Assembly (NCBI RefSeq): GCF_038019025.1
Contig: NZ_CP150496.1
Span: 647,501-711,500, forward strand
Direction: 5' to 3'
Origin: Polaribacter marinaquae
GTDB taxonomy: Bacteria; Bacteroidota; Bacteroidia; Flavobacteriales; Flavobacteriaceae
Length of the DNA: 64,000 nucleotides
Under the pieces are notes generated by a model. It ran no database searches. It saw nothing but the letters and a program-made list of their open reading frames with translations, and was not told the origin of the DNA. Position numbers and translations under genes: made by a program. Positions within the stretch are counted from its first letter, which is position 1, and every line of letters starts with the position of its first letter. Positions 16,877-24,937 of this stretch are shown here, one piece after another.

Positions 16877-18205
16877 TTATTTTACTTCGTCGTAATGATC
16901 GTCCCAGTTTTTTGGAGTTGGATTGTCGTGTAATTTACCAACAGATTTGGCAACTAAAGAGGCAACAGTTGCATCTCCGGTAACATTTATTACGGTTCTA
17001 CACATATCTAAAGGCCTATCTACCGCAAAAATTAATGCCAAACCAATGGCTAATTTATCTGCCGGAAAATTAACCGATTCTAATACAATTACCAACATTA
17101 CCATACCTGCACCAGGAACTGCAGCAGAACCAATAGAAGCTAATAAAGCTGTAATTATAATTGTTAATTGATCTACAAACGTTAAATCGAATCCAAGCGC
17201 TTGTGCAATAAAAACTGCTGCAACTGCTTGATATAAAGAGGTTCCATCCATATTAATGGTAGCACCAACCGGTAAAACAAAACTAGATACTTCTTTATCT
17301 ACACCAATGTGCTCTTCTACACGCTCCATAGTTACAGGTAAAGTAGCTGCACTAGAACTTGTAGAAAACGCCAATAATTGCGCAGGACTTAATTGTTTTA
17401 AGAACCAAAAAGGATTCTTTTTTGTAAACACTTTTACCAAAATCATGTAAAAAACAACCAATAAAAATAAACCACCAACAACGGTTGCTGCATACTTTAA
17501 AAGTGCAATTAATAAATCTGGATCATTTGAAGAAACCACTACATTAGACAATAAAGCAAATACTGCAATTGGCGCAAATAACATAATTAAATCGACCATC
17601 TTTAAAACAACTTCATTCAAAGAATCGAAAAAGTCTTTTAAAGGCTTCGATCTTTTTTCACCTATTAAAAGCATAGAGATTCCTAAAAATATTGTGAAGA
17701 AAATTACTTGTAACATCGATTTGTTGTTACTCATAGCTTTCATGGCATTATCTGGCACCATGTCTACTAAAAACTGTAAAGGCCCGCTACTTTTTTGCTT
17801 TGAAGCTTCGGCAATTTTTGCTTGCACACCACCACTATTGGCATATGTTTCTGTTAATTTTGTAATAGTTTCTTCTGATATACCATCACCTGGCTTCACA
17901 ACATTAACCAATAATAAACCAATGGTAATCGCTATAACTGTTGTAAAAATATAGATTCCGATTGTTTTTAAACCAATATTTTTAAACTTAGAAATGTCTT
18001 TTAAATCTGAAATACCCTTCACCAAAGAAGCTATAATTAAAGGAACCGCAATTAACTTTAATAATTTTACAAAAATGCTTCCAAAAGGATTTATCCAATT
18101 GGCAACAAAAGTAGAACCACCGTCTACTGTTGTCATTAACAATCCAAAAAGGATACCTACAACCATTCCTATTAAAATCTTCCAGTGTAATGCTAGTTTC
18201 TTCAT
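16877..18205 (-). CDS. Dicarboxylate/amino acid:cation symporter (DAACS family)
   Basis: A 442-residue inner-membrane symporter of the GltP/DctA type. The Ser-rich re-entrant loop AFSTSSSAATLPVTME, the following VLPVGATINMDGTSLYQ and the late RPLDMCRTVINVTGDA are the family's substrate and Na+/H+ binding elements. About eight hydrophobic segments are seen, starting with WKILIGMVVGILFGLLM. Family members carry glutamate, aspartate or C4-dicarboxylates with cations. The exact substrate is not readable. First gene of a three-gene minus-strand operon; a divergent DUF937 gene starts 123 bp away. Confidence 0.92.
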   Translation of the reverse strand: MKKLALHWKILIGMVVGILFGLLMTTVDGGSTFVANWINPFGSIFVKLLKLIAVPLIIASLVKGISDLKDISKFKNIGLKTIGIYIFTTVIAITIGLLLVNVVKPGDGISEETITKLTETYANSGGVQAKIAEASKQKSSGPLQFLVDMVPDNAMKAMSNNKSMLQVIFFTIFLGISMLLIGEKRSKPLKDFFDSLNEVVLKMVDLIMLFAPIAVFALLSNVVVSSNDPDLLIALLKYAATVVGGLFLLVVFYMILVKVFTKKNPFWFLKQLSPAQLLAFSTSSSAATLPVTMERVEEHIGVDKEVSSFVLPVGATINMDGTSLYQAVAAVFIAQALGFDLTFVDQLTIIITALLASIGSAAVPGAGMVMLVIVLESVNFPADKLAIGLALIFAVDRPLDMCRTVINVTGDATVASLVAKSVGKLHDNPTPKNWDDHYDEVK

Positions 18206-18328
18206 CTATTTGTTTAAAATTATTTCAGTGGTGAAAGATAAAAAAATAATTAAAAATTTAAGTGACTTTATTTGTATATTGTGTCATATTTTTAGAAAAC
18301 ATTCATATTAATTATTAAAAACATAAAA

Positions 18329-18964
18329 ATGTCAGGTATATTAGACTTATTAAACAGTGATTTAGGAAAACAAATTGTTTCTGGTGTAGCAAGTTCTACA
18401 GGTAACGATACAAGTAAAACAGGTAGTGCATTAACAATGGCTTTACCCGTTTTAATGAAAGCAATGGAAAGAAACGCTTCTTCTCCTGAGGGTGCAGCTG
18501 GTTTAATGGGAGCTTTAACAGGTAAACATGATGGTAGTATTTTAAATAACTTAGGTGGTTTATTTGAAGGTGGTGTTGATGAGTCTGTGAAACAAGATGG
18601 TGCTGGTATTTTAGGACATATTTTAGGTAGCAAACAACAAGGTGTAGAACAAGTAATTAGTCAGAAATCTGGTTTAGATGCTGGTTCTGTAGGAAATATC
18701 TTAAAAGTTGCTGCACCAATTTTAATGGGTGTTTTAGGTAAACAAAAACAAGAACAAAACATTAGCAATTCTGGAGATTTAACAGGTCTTTTAGGTGGTT
18801 TGTTAGGTGGTAGTTCTGCGAACAACGATCAAAGCTTTTTAGAGAAAATTTTAGATGCTGATGGTGACGGAAGTGTAATTGATGATGTTGCAGGAATGGT
18901 TTTAGGAGGAAATAAGAGTAAAGGTGGCCTTGGAGGAATGTTAGGTGGTCTTTTTGGAAAATAA
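18329..18964 (+). CDS. DUF937-domain protein (YidB-like)
   Basis: A 211-residue Gly-rich protein. Residues about 1-130 match DUF937: a small helical start MSGILDLLNSDLGKQIV, GSALTMALPVLMKAMERNASSPEGA, SILNNLGGLFEGG, GAGILGHILGSKQQGVEQVISQKSGL and VAAPILMGVLGKQK. The C-terminal 80 residues consist of GLLGG/LGGLFGK repeats with an acidic DADGDGSVIDD loop that looks like a possible Ca2+ site. The function of the family is unknown. No classical signal peptide. It stands alone and ends at a bidirectional terminator shared with bshA. Confidence 0.85.
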   Translation: MSGILDLLNSDLGKQIVSGVASSTGNDTSKTGSALTMALPVLMKAMERNASSPEGAAGLMGALTGKHDGSILNNLGGLFEGGVDESVKQDGAGILGHILGSKQQGVEQVISQKSGLDAGSVGNILKVAAPILMGVLGKQKQEQNISNSGDLTGLLGGLLGGSSANNDQSFLEKILDADGDGSVIDDVAGMVLGGNKSKGGLGGMLGGLFGK

Positions 18965-18990
18965 GTTTTCTACATTTTTAGATATAAAAA

Positions 18991-19020
18991 AAGCTCAAAC
19001 ATATTGTTTGAGCTTTTTTT
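18991..19020. terminator. Bidirectional terminator between DUF937 gene and bshA
   Basis: A perfect 10-bp stem (AAGCTCAAAC with GTTTGAGCTT, loop ATATT) is flanked by A-run and T-run, so it can act for both converging genes. Confidence 0.9.
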
Positions 19021-19034
19021 ATAAAGTTTAAGTG

Positions 19035-20162
19035 TTACTTTTTATAACAAGACTTGTATATTTCTTCGTACACAGGTAAAATACTATCTAAAGAAAATTG
19101 TTTGGTATGTGCTTTTGCATTTTGTTTAAACTGCTCTAAAGTTGCATCGTCTTTAACAATTGAAATGGCGTTTTTAGCCATGTCTTCTACATCTCCTAAA
19201 TTACTTAAGTATCCTGTTTGGCCGTGAATGTTTACTTCTGGCAATCCGCCTGTATTGGTAGAAATAACAGCTGTACCTGCTGCCATTGCTTCTAATGCTG
19301 CCAAACCAAAACTTTCTGTTTGTGATGGTAATAAAAACACATCTGTATAACATAAAATTTTAGCAACTTCTGTGCTATTTCCTAAAAAGAAGACATCATC
19401 AGTAATTTTTAAATCTTTTACTAATTTTTCTGCTTTTGCTCTTTCTGGCCCTTCACCAATCATCAATAATTTAGAAGGAATTTCCTTTCTTACTGCGGCA
19501 AAAACCTTAATTACATCTTCTACCCTTTTTACAGGTCTAAAATTACTAACATGCGTAAAGATTCTTTCGTTTGGTTGTGCCAAAGCAATTCTTTTACATT
19601 CTTCTTTATGTGCATTGTCGTACTTTTCTACATCAATAAAATTGTAAATTACTTTTATATCTTTTGTAATATTGAATAACTTATTGGTAGTATCTTTTAA
19701 ATTGTTAGAAACAGAAGTAACTACATCAGAATTATTAATACTGAATTCTACGGCTGTTTTATAGGTTGGATGACTACCAACCAAAGTGATATCTGTACCA
19801 TGTAATGTAGTAACTACACGCACATCTAAACCTTTTTCTTTTAACATTTGCTTTGCCATATATGCAGCGTAAGCATGCGGAATTGCATAATGTACATGTA
19901 AAACTTCTAAATCGTGTTTTCTTACGACTTCTACCATTTTACTTGACAACGCCAACTCATAAGGTTGATATTCGAAAAGAGGGTATTCTTCGATAACAAC
20001 TTGATGAAAATGTAGATTGTGAGATAAAAAATCTAAACGAACTGGTTGATTATATGTTATAAAATGAACTTCATGTCCTTTATTAGCCAATGCCATACCT
20101 AATTCTGTAGCTACTACTCCACTTCCTCCGAAGGTTGGATAACAAACAATACCTATTTTCAT
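19035..20162 (-). CDS. bshA: N-acetyl-alpha-D-glucosaminyl L-malate synthase BshA
   Basis: A 375-residue GT4 (GT-B fold) glycosyltransferase. The start MKIGIVCYPTFGGSGVVATE is the signature of BshA, and the mid segment YNFIDVEKY and the nucleotide-sugar motif PSQTESFGLAALEAMAAG (the E(7)E motif) are present. BshA joins UDP-GlcNAc and L-malate in the first step of bacillithiol synthesis in the cytosol. The partners bshB and bshC are not in this window. It is on the minus strand, with its own terminator shared with the DUF937 gene, and a terminator separates it from the transketolase gene upstream. Confidence 0.93.
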   Translation of the reverse strand: MKIGIVCYPTFGGSGVVATELGMALANKGHEVHFITYNQPVRLDFLSHNLHFHQVVIEEYPLFEYQPYELALSSKMVEVVRKHDLEVLHVHYAIPHAYAAYMAKQMLKEKGLDVRVVTTLHGTDITLVGSHPTYKTAVEFSINNSDVVTSVSNNLKDTTNKLFNITKDIKVIYNFIDVEKYDNAHKEECKRIALAQPNERIFTHVSNFRPVKRVEDVIKVFAAVRKEIPSKLLMIGEGPERAKAEKLVKDLKITDDVFFLGNSTEVAKILCYTDVFLLPSQTESFGLAALEAMAAGTAVISTNTGGLPEVNIHGQTGYLSNLGDVEDMAKNAISIVKDDATLEQFKQNAKAHTKQFSLDSILPVYEEIYKSCYKK

Positions 20163-20245
20163 GTAATTTCTAAAAAGGTTAAAAAATTAAATTCTTAGTT
20201 GTAAAGATACTTTTAATCTTACACTATTATTCTAAATAAAAATAT

Positions 20246-20280
20246 AAAAGAGTTTTTCAAATGCATGAAAAACTCTTTTT
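20246..20280. terminator. Terminator downstream of the transketolase N-subunit gene
   Basis: A perfect 14-bp stem (AAAAGAGTTTTTCA with TGAAAAACTCTTTT, loop of 6). The A/T-rich ends make it usable in both directions. It follows the minus-strand transketolase gene and precedes bshA, so these two are separate transcripts. Confidence 0.9.
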
Positions 20281-20304
20281 GTGATTTATAGTAATAGTAA
20301 ATGA

Positions 20305-21150
20305 TTAGTAATCTCCTAAAGTTGCTGGATTTTGAGCTAATGCAGTTTCCAATTGCTCGTCACTTGGTGCTTTACCATGCCACGCATGAGTATGCATCAT
20401 AAAGTCTACACCGTTCCCCATTTCTGTATGTAATAATATGCAAACTGGTTTTCCTTTACCGGTTAAAGCTTTTGCTTCTGCTAAACCTGCTAAAATTGCT
20501 TCGATATCATTACCTTCTTTAACATCTAACACGTCCCAACCAAAAGCTTCAAATTTAGCTCTAATACTTCCCATGTTTAAAACATCGTCTGTAGCACCAT
20601 CAATTTGCTTTCCGTTTAAATCTATAGTTGCTATTAAATTGTCTACTTTTTTTGCTGATGCATACATAATTGCCTCCCAGTTCTGACCTTCTTGCAATTC
20701 ACCATCACCGTGTAAAGTATATACAATTTTAGAATCGTTGTTTAGTTTTTTTGCTTCTGCAGCACCAATACCTACAGATAAACCTTGCCCTAAAGAACCA
20801 GATGCAATACGCACACCAGGTAAACCTTCGTGTGTTGTTGGATGCCCTTGTAATCTAGAATCTAGTAATCTAAAAGTATTTAACTCTTCTACAGGAAAGA
20901 AACCACTATGAGCCAAAACACTGTAAAATACAGGTGAAATATGACCGTTAGATAAAAAGAATAAATCTTCATTTTCACCGTCCATTTTAAAATCTGTAGA
21001 ATAATCCATTACTTCTTGATATAAACAAGTAATAAACTCTGCACATCCTAAAGAACCTCCTGGATGACCAGAATTTACTTTGTGCACCATTCTTAATATA
21101 TCTCTACGAACCTGTTGTGTAAAATCTTGTAATTGTTGTGTTGTTGGCAT
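20305..21150 (-). CDS. Transketolase, N-terminal (TPP-binding) subunit
   Basis: A 281-residue protein equal to the N-terminal half of transketolase. It has the sugar-phosphate/TPP face HKVNSGHPGGSLGCAEF, FLSNGHISPVFYS, a catalytic His loop GHPTTHEG and the TPP/Mg2+ motif GDGELQEGQNWEAIMYA...NLIATIDLNG. The protein stops at NPATLGDY, where split transketolases end, and a separate pyrimidine/C-terminal subunit is needed for activity. That subunit is not adjacent here: a terminator follows the gene and then bshA. Role: non-oxidative pentose phosphate pathway in the cytosol. The promoter is clear (see 21170-21200). Confidence 0.9.
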   Translation of the reverse strand: MPTTQQLQDFTQQVRRDILRMVHKVNSGHPGGSLGCAEFITCLYQEVMDYSTDFKMDGENEDLFFLSNGHISPVFYSVLAHSGFFPVEELNTFRLLDSRLQGHPTTHEGLPGVRIASGSLGQGLSVGIGAAEAKKLNNDSKIVYTLHGDGELQEGQNWEAIMYASAKKVDNLIATIDLNGKQIDGATDDVLNMGSIRAKFEAFGWDVLDVKEGNDIEAILAGLAEAKALTGKGKPVCILLHTEMGNGVDFMMHTHAWHGKAPSDEQLETALAQNPATLGDY

Positions 21151-21169
21151 TCTGTTGTTTTTGTTTTAG

Positions 21170-21200
21170 CAAAAGTAATTTTTTTTAATACAATAGACAA
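21170..21200 (-). promoter_or_regulatory. Promoter of the transketolase N-subunit gene
   Basis: On the minus strand there is a TACTTTTG box (21170-21177) matching TAnnTTTG, with TTG (21198-21200) 20 bp upstream, a good -33/-7 pair for Bacteroidota sigma-A. It lies about 20 bp before the start codon at 21150. Confidence 0.7.
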
Positions 21201-21449
21201 CTTAAAAGCGAAAGTAAAAGAAGGGTTCGAATATTTCTTTTTCACGTAAATTTTCCCTTTTAATTATCTAAGTTTGATAATAAACCCTTCTTCAATTACT
21301 CTTCGGTGTAAATGTATTTTTTTTTGAAAGGAAATTCTAATGAAGCTAGTCGGAATTCATGAATTACGGCATACTAGGTACAAATGGGAACTTTAATCAC
21401 CTGATAGCTAACTGAATAAAATTTCATTAAAATTATGTGATAAATTAAG

Positions 21450-21457
21450 TATTTTTG
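21450..21457 (+). promoter_or_regulatory. -7 box upstream of the first TPR-AraC regulator
   Basis: TATTTTTG matches the Bacteroidota -7 consensus TAnnTTTG and ends 16 bases before the TTG start at 21474. I could not find a clear -33 TTG, so the promoter is inferred from the -7 box alone. Confidence 0.45.
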
Positions 21458-21473
21458 CTAAAAAAAATTAAAA

Positions 21474-23159
21474 TTGCACATTTCTAAGTTCGTATCACTT
21501 CTATTATTTGTTGTTAGCTTTAACACAATTTGCCAGAATTCTAAAAAAATTGAAAATTATACGTTTGATGAATTATCTGAAAAATACTATAAGTATAAAT
21601 TTAAAGACTCTATAAAAGCTAAAAAGTTTGCCAATTTTTATTTTAATAAAGCTATCAAGGAAAAAGATACTGTAAACGCTATTGACGGGAAGTATTATTT
21701 AAGCGAAGTTTATAAGAACGATTCTATTTACCTTAATTATTTAGACTCTTTAATTAGTAAAACTAAGTTGAATCCAAATAAAATGTATCCTACTTATGCA
21801 TTTTTAAAAAAAGGAAATTTATACTTTAATAATGAATTGTTCAATGTCTCTTTAAAAAATTATATTTTAGCATCATCTAATTTAAAAAAAAATAAAAATG
21901 ATAGTTTAAATTATCTTCTTAAAATTAGAATAAGTACACTTAAAAACTTTGATCAAAAAAATTTAGAGTCTCTTAAAATCTTATTAGAGTGTAATCAATA
22001 CTACATAAATAATAAAAATAAAGTTTCTGATAATAAACATAGTGCTGTATTAATGAATATATCCATATTATACGCTAAGTTAAAAAAAATTGATTCTAGT
22101 AATATTTTTATAAATAAAGCAATAGAGTTTGCTTATGAAAAAAATGACAATTTCTTAAAAGGTTATTGCTATTACCTAAAAGGAAGATGTTTTTTTGAAA
22201 ATGGTGCTTACAAAAAAACAATTTTAAATATTAAAAAGTCAATTCCCTACTTAATAATTGATGAAAACTATAGGAATTTATCACTTTGTTATAGTTACAT
22301 TGCGAAATCTTATGAAAAACTGAACAATGAGAAAAATGCTTTAAAATATCATTTTTTAGTAGACTCATTATATATTACAACTAAAATACCTTCTAAAAAG
22401 GTTAAAAATAGTTTTAACTATATTTCTCATCATTATAAGGATAAAGGAGATTTAAAAAACCAACTTAAATATATTGAAAAACAAATTTTTGTTGATAGTA
22501 TTCAAGCGTCTGTTGGAAAAAACCTCTCTAAAACATTTACAGAAGAATACGATAGACCAAAATTAATTGCTGAAAAACAAAAAATTATTTCAGAATTAAA
22601 TAATGAAGTTTCTTTTTACAAAAAATTACGAATTTATATTGCGATAATTTTAATTCTATCATTTATACTATTTCTATATCAATTTAGAAAACGAAAAAAA
22701 CAAGAACAAAAATTTGATAACCTTACAATCAAATTAAAGAATAAAAAAGTAGTTGAAAATTCAGCAAACTCTAATACGAATGTTCAGAAAAACTTATCAG
22801 AAACTATTATTACAGAATTGCTTGCTAAGTTAGATTCTTTTGAACAACAGCCAGAAAACTTTACAAATAATAAGCTTACCCTGAGTATACTTGCTAAAGA
22901 ATTAGAAACAAATTCTAATTATCTTTCTAAAGTTATCAATCAGAAAAAAGGTTGTAATTTTTCTACGTACTTACGAAAATTGAGAATTGATTATGCACTA
23001 GATTTATTAGAAAAAGATGCTACCATTCGTAAATTTAGTATTGATGCAATTGCGAAGGAGGTCGGTTTTAAAAATGCAGAAACATTTTCAAAAGCCTTCT
23101 TTAAAGAAACTGAATTGAATCCTTCTTTTTACATTAAACAACTAGAAAAAAAGAAGTAG
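21474..23159 (+). CDS. TPR-containing membrane-anchored AraC-family regulator, copy 1
   Basis: A 561-residue protein. Residues 1-20 form a signal peptide-like start (FVSLLLFVVSFNTICQN). TPR-like helical repeats fill about 60-360. A single membrane segment lies near 385-405 (IYIAIILILSFILFLYQ), followed by a basic stop KRKKQEQK. The last 100 residues are an AraC-type double helix-turn-helix (TLSILAKELETNSNYLSKVI..IDAIAKEVGFKNAETFSKAFF). The start codon is TTG. The layout suggests an outside-facing TPR sensor with a cytosolic DNA-binding domain, a one-protein regulator common in Flavobacteriaceae. The neighbour at 23213 is a tandem paralogue. Targets are unknown. Confidence 0.82.
   Translation: MHISKFVSLLLFVVSFNTICQNSKKIENYTFDELSEKYYKYKFKDSIKAKKFANFYFNKAIKEKDTVNAIDGKYYLSEVYKNDSIYLNYLDSLISKTKLNPNKMYPTYAFLKKGNLYFNNELFNVSLKNYILASSNLKKNKNDSLNYLLKIRISTLKNFDQKNLESLKILLECNQYYINNKNKVSDNKHSAVLMNISILYAKLKKIDSSNIFINKAIEFAYEKNDNFLKGYCYYLKGRCFFENGAYKKTILNIKKSIPYLIIDENYRNLSLCYSYIAKSYEKLNNEKNALKYHFLVDSLYITTKIPSKKVKNSFNYISHHYKDKGDLKNQLKYIEKQIFVDSIQASVGKNLSKTFTEEYDRPKLIAEKQKIISELNNEVSFYKKLRIYIAIILILSFILFLYQFRKRKKQEQKFDNLTIKLKNKKVVENSANSNTNVQKNLSETIITELLAKLDSFEQQPENFTNNKLTLSILAKELETNSNYLSKVINQKKGCNFSTYLRKLRIDYALDLLEKDATIRKFSIDAIAKEVGFKNAETFSKAFFKETELNPSFYIKQLEKKK
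22521..23155 (+). repeat. Direct repeat, copy 1 (3' part of TPR-AraC gene)
   Basis: This 635-bp segment is nearly identical, without indels, to 24299-24933 (constant offset of 1778). It codes for the juxtamembrane region, the membrane segment and the AraC DNA-binding domain. Confidence 0.9.
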
Positions 23160-23212
23160 TGTTTTTAAAATAAACTTAAAACTTAAGCACTTGTTTACGA
23201 AAATAAATAAAA

Positions 23213-24937
23213 ATGTATTTTCGCATTGAAAAAAGAAAAAGCACTCCTTTGAAAATAGTTTTATACATAACATCATTCCTTTTGTTTCTTGGCAGTTTTA
23301 ATACAATTGCACAGAATTCTAAAAAATTTGAAAATTATACGTTTGATGAATTAAGTGATAAATATTATGAATATAAATTTACAGACTCTATAAAGGCTAA
23401 AAAGTTTGCCAATTTTTATTTTAATAAAGCGGTCAAGGAAAAAGATATTGTAAATGCTATTAGTGGAAAATACTACTTAAGAGAGGTTCATAAAAATGAT
23501 TCCATATATATTGATTATTTAGACTCCATAATTAATATTTCAAAAAGTAACCCTACAAAAATGTTTCCTGCGCTTGCTTATTATCAAAAGACTTTTTTTT
23601 ATTATAACAATGAAAAAACCAATGAATGTTTAAAAAATTGTCTTTTAGGATTTAAATATTTAAAACAGAATAAGAATGATAGTTTAAAATATCTTTTTCA
23701 AATAAAACTGGCAAGTATTAAAACTCTAACACGTAAAATAAATGAGTCAAACAAAATATTATTAGAAATAATTGATGAAAATAATTTAAAGCATAATATT
23801 ATTAATTCAGAGAACTATTTTATTACACTTTTTAATATATCTAGAAATTATCTAAAATTAAAAATCAATGATTCTAGTAGGTATTATAATAAAAAAGCTT
23901 TACAGTTTTCCAAATCAATAAAAGATAGTTTGTTAATTGGATATTCACTGAATAATCAAGGTTTAATTCACTACTACGAAAAAGAATATTTAAAATCTAT
24001 AAAATATTATTCTAAATCTTTGCCATATTTAATAGAGGATGAAAATTATAGGGCAATTTTTGATGCTTATAATTTAATAGCAAAATCATACATAAAATTA
24101 AATAAAACTAAAAAAGCTTTAAAATATAATTTACTTATAGACTCACTGTATCAAAAACAAAAAATCACTTTTTATGCACAAAAAAATAGTTATTCTTTTC
24201 TAATTAAATACTATAAGAATAATCAAGACATAAAAAATCAACTCAAATACATTAATAAATATTTAAAAGTCGATAGTATATTAAATGTTAGAAATAAAAA
24301 CCTCTCTAAAACATTTACAGAAGAATACGATAGACCAAAATTAATTGCTGAAAAACAAAAAATCATATCAGAATTAAACAACGAGGTTTCTTTTTACAAG
24401 AAATCACGAATTTATATTGCGATAGTTTTAATTCTATCATTTATATTGTTTCTGTATCAATTTAGAAAACGAAAAAAACAAGAACAAAAATTTGATAACC
24501 TTACAATCAAATTAAAAAATAAAAAAGTAGTTGAAAATTCAGTAAACTCTAATACAAATACTCAGAAAAACTTATCAGAAACTATTATTACAGAATTGCT
24601 TGCTAAGTTAGACTCTTTTGAACAACAGCCAGAAAACTTTACAAATAATAAGCTTACTCTGAGTATACTTGCTAAAGAATTAGAAACAAATTCTAATTAT
24701 CTTTCTAAAGTTATCAATCAGAAAAAAGGTTGTAATTTTTCTACGTACTTAAGAAAATTGAGAATTGATTATGCCTTAGATTTATTAGAAAAAGATGCTA
24801 CCATTCGTAAATTTAGTATTGATGCAATTGCGAAGGAAGTCGGTTTTAAAAATGCAGAAACATTTTCGAAAGCATTCTTTAAAGAAACTGAACTGAATCC
24901 TTCTTTTTATATCAAACAACTAGAAAAAAAAGGATAA
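23213..24937 (+). CDS. TPR-containing membrane-anchored AraC-family regulator, copy 2
   Basis: A 574-residue paralogue of the preceding gene, starting at ATG 23213 with a hydrophobic N-terminus (IVLYITSFLLFLGSFNTIAQN). Residues about 35-110 closely resemble copy 1 (NYTFDELSDKYYEYKF and following). The TPR middle (about 110-360) differs greatly. From NLSKTFTEEYDRPKLI on (about residue 363) the proteins are again almost identical, including the membrane segment and the AraC helix-turn-helix. The likely product is a sensor with a different ligand specificity but the same DNA targets. It lies 53 bp downstream of copy 1; whether it is co-transcribed is unclear. Confidence 0.82.
   Translation: MYFRIEKRKSTPLKIVLYITSFLLFLGSFNTIAQNSKKFENYTFDELSDKYYEYKFTDSIKAKKFANFYFNKAVKEKDIVNAISGKYYLREVHKNDSIYIDYLDSIINISKSNPTKMFPALAYYQKTFFYYNNEKTNECLKNCLLGFKYLKQNKNDSLKYLFQIKLASIKTLTRKINESNKILLEIIDENNLKHNIINSENYFITLFNISRNYLKLKINDSSRYYNKKALQFSKSIKDSLLIGYSLNNQGLIHYYEKEYLKSIKYYSKSLPYLIEDENYRAIFDAYNLIAKSYIKLNKTKKALKYNLLIDSLYQKQKITFYAQKNSYSFLIKYYKNNQDIKNQLKYINKYLKVDSILNVRNKNLSKTFTEEYDRPKLIAEKQKIISELNNEVSFYKKSRIYIAIVLILSFILFLYQFRKRKKQEQKFDNLTIKLKNKKVVENSVNSNTNTQKNLSETIITELLAKLDSFEQQPENFTNNKLTLSILAKELETNSNYLSKVINQKKGCNFSTYLRKLRIDYALDLLEKDATIRKFSIDAIAKEVGFKNAETFSKAFFKETELNPSFYIKQLEKKG
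24299..24933 (+). repeat. Direct repeat, copy 2 (3' part of TPR-AraC gene)
   Basis: This is the partner of 22521-23155. Differences are single bases only, and many do not change the protein, suggesting recent gene conversion or duplication. Confidence 0.9.

Larger units (their letters stand above)
21151..21473. other. Intergenic region between transketolase N-subunit and TPR-AraC regulator
   Basis: A 323-bp gene-free region. It carries the transketolase promoter on the left (minus) and a TATTTTTG box on the right (plus). In between is a long-range inverted repeat GAAGGGTT (21220-21227) with AACCCTTC (21283-21290), of unknown meaning. A TTCGAA-containing patch near 21225 recalls a tRNA T-loop, but no tRNA can be folded around it. 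Confidence 0.5.

Noticed and set aside
21220..21232. GGGTTCGAATA resembles a tRNA T-loop.
   Set aside because: It lacks the following CC of a T-stem, and no acceptor or anticodon stem can be formed on either side, on either strand.
21220..21290. Long-range inverted repeat GAAGGGTT / AACCCTTC.
   Set aside because: The loop is about 55 bases and the stem only 8 bp in AT-rich DNA. This may be chance.
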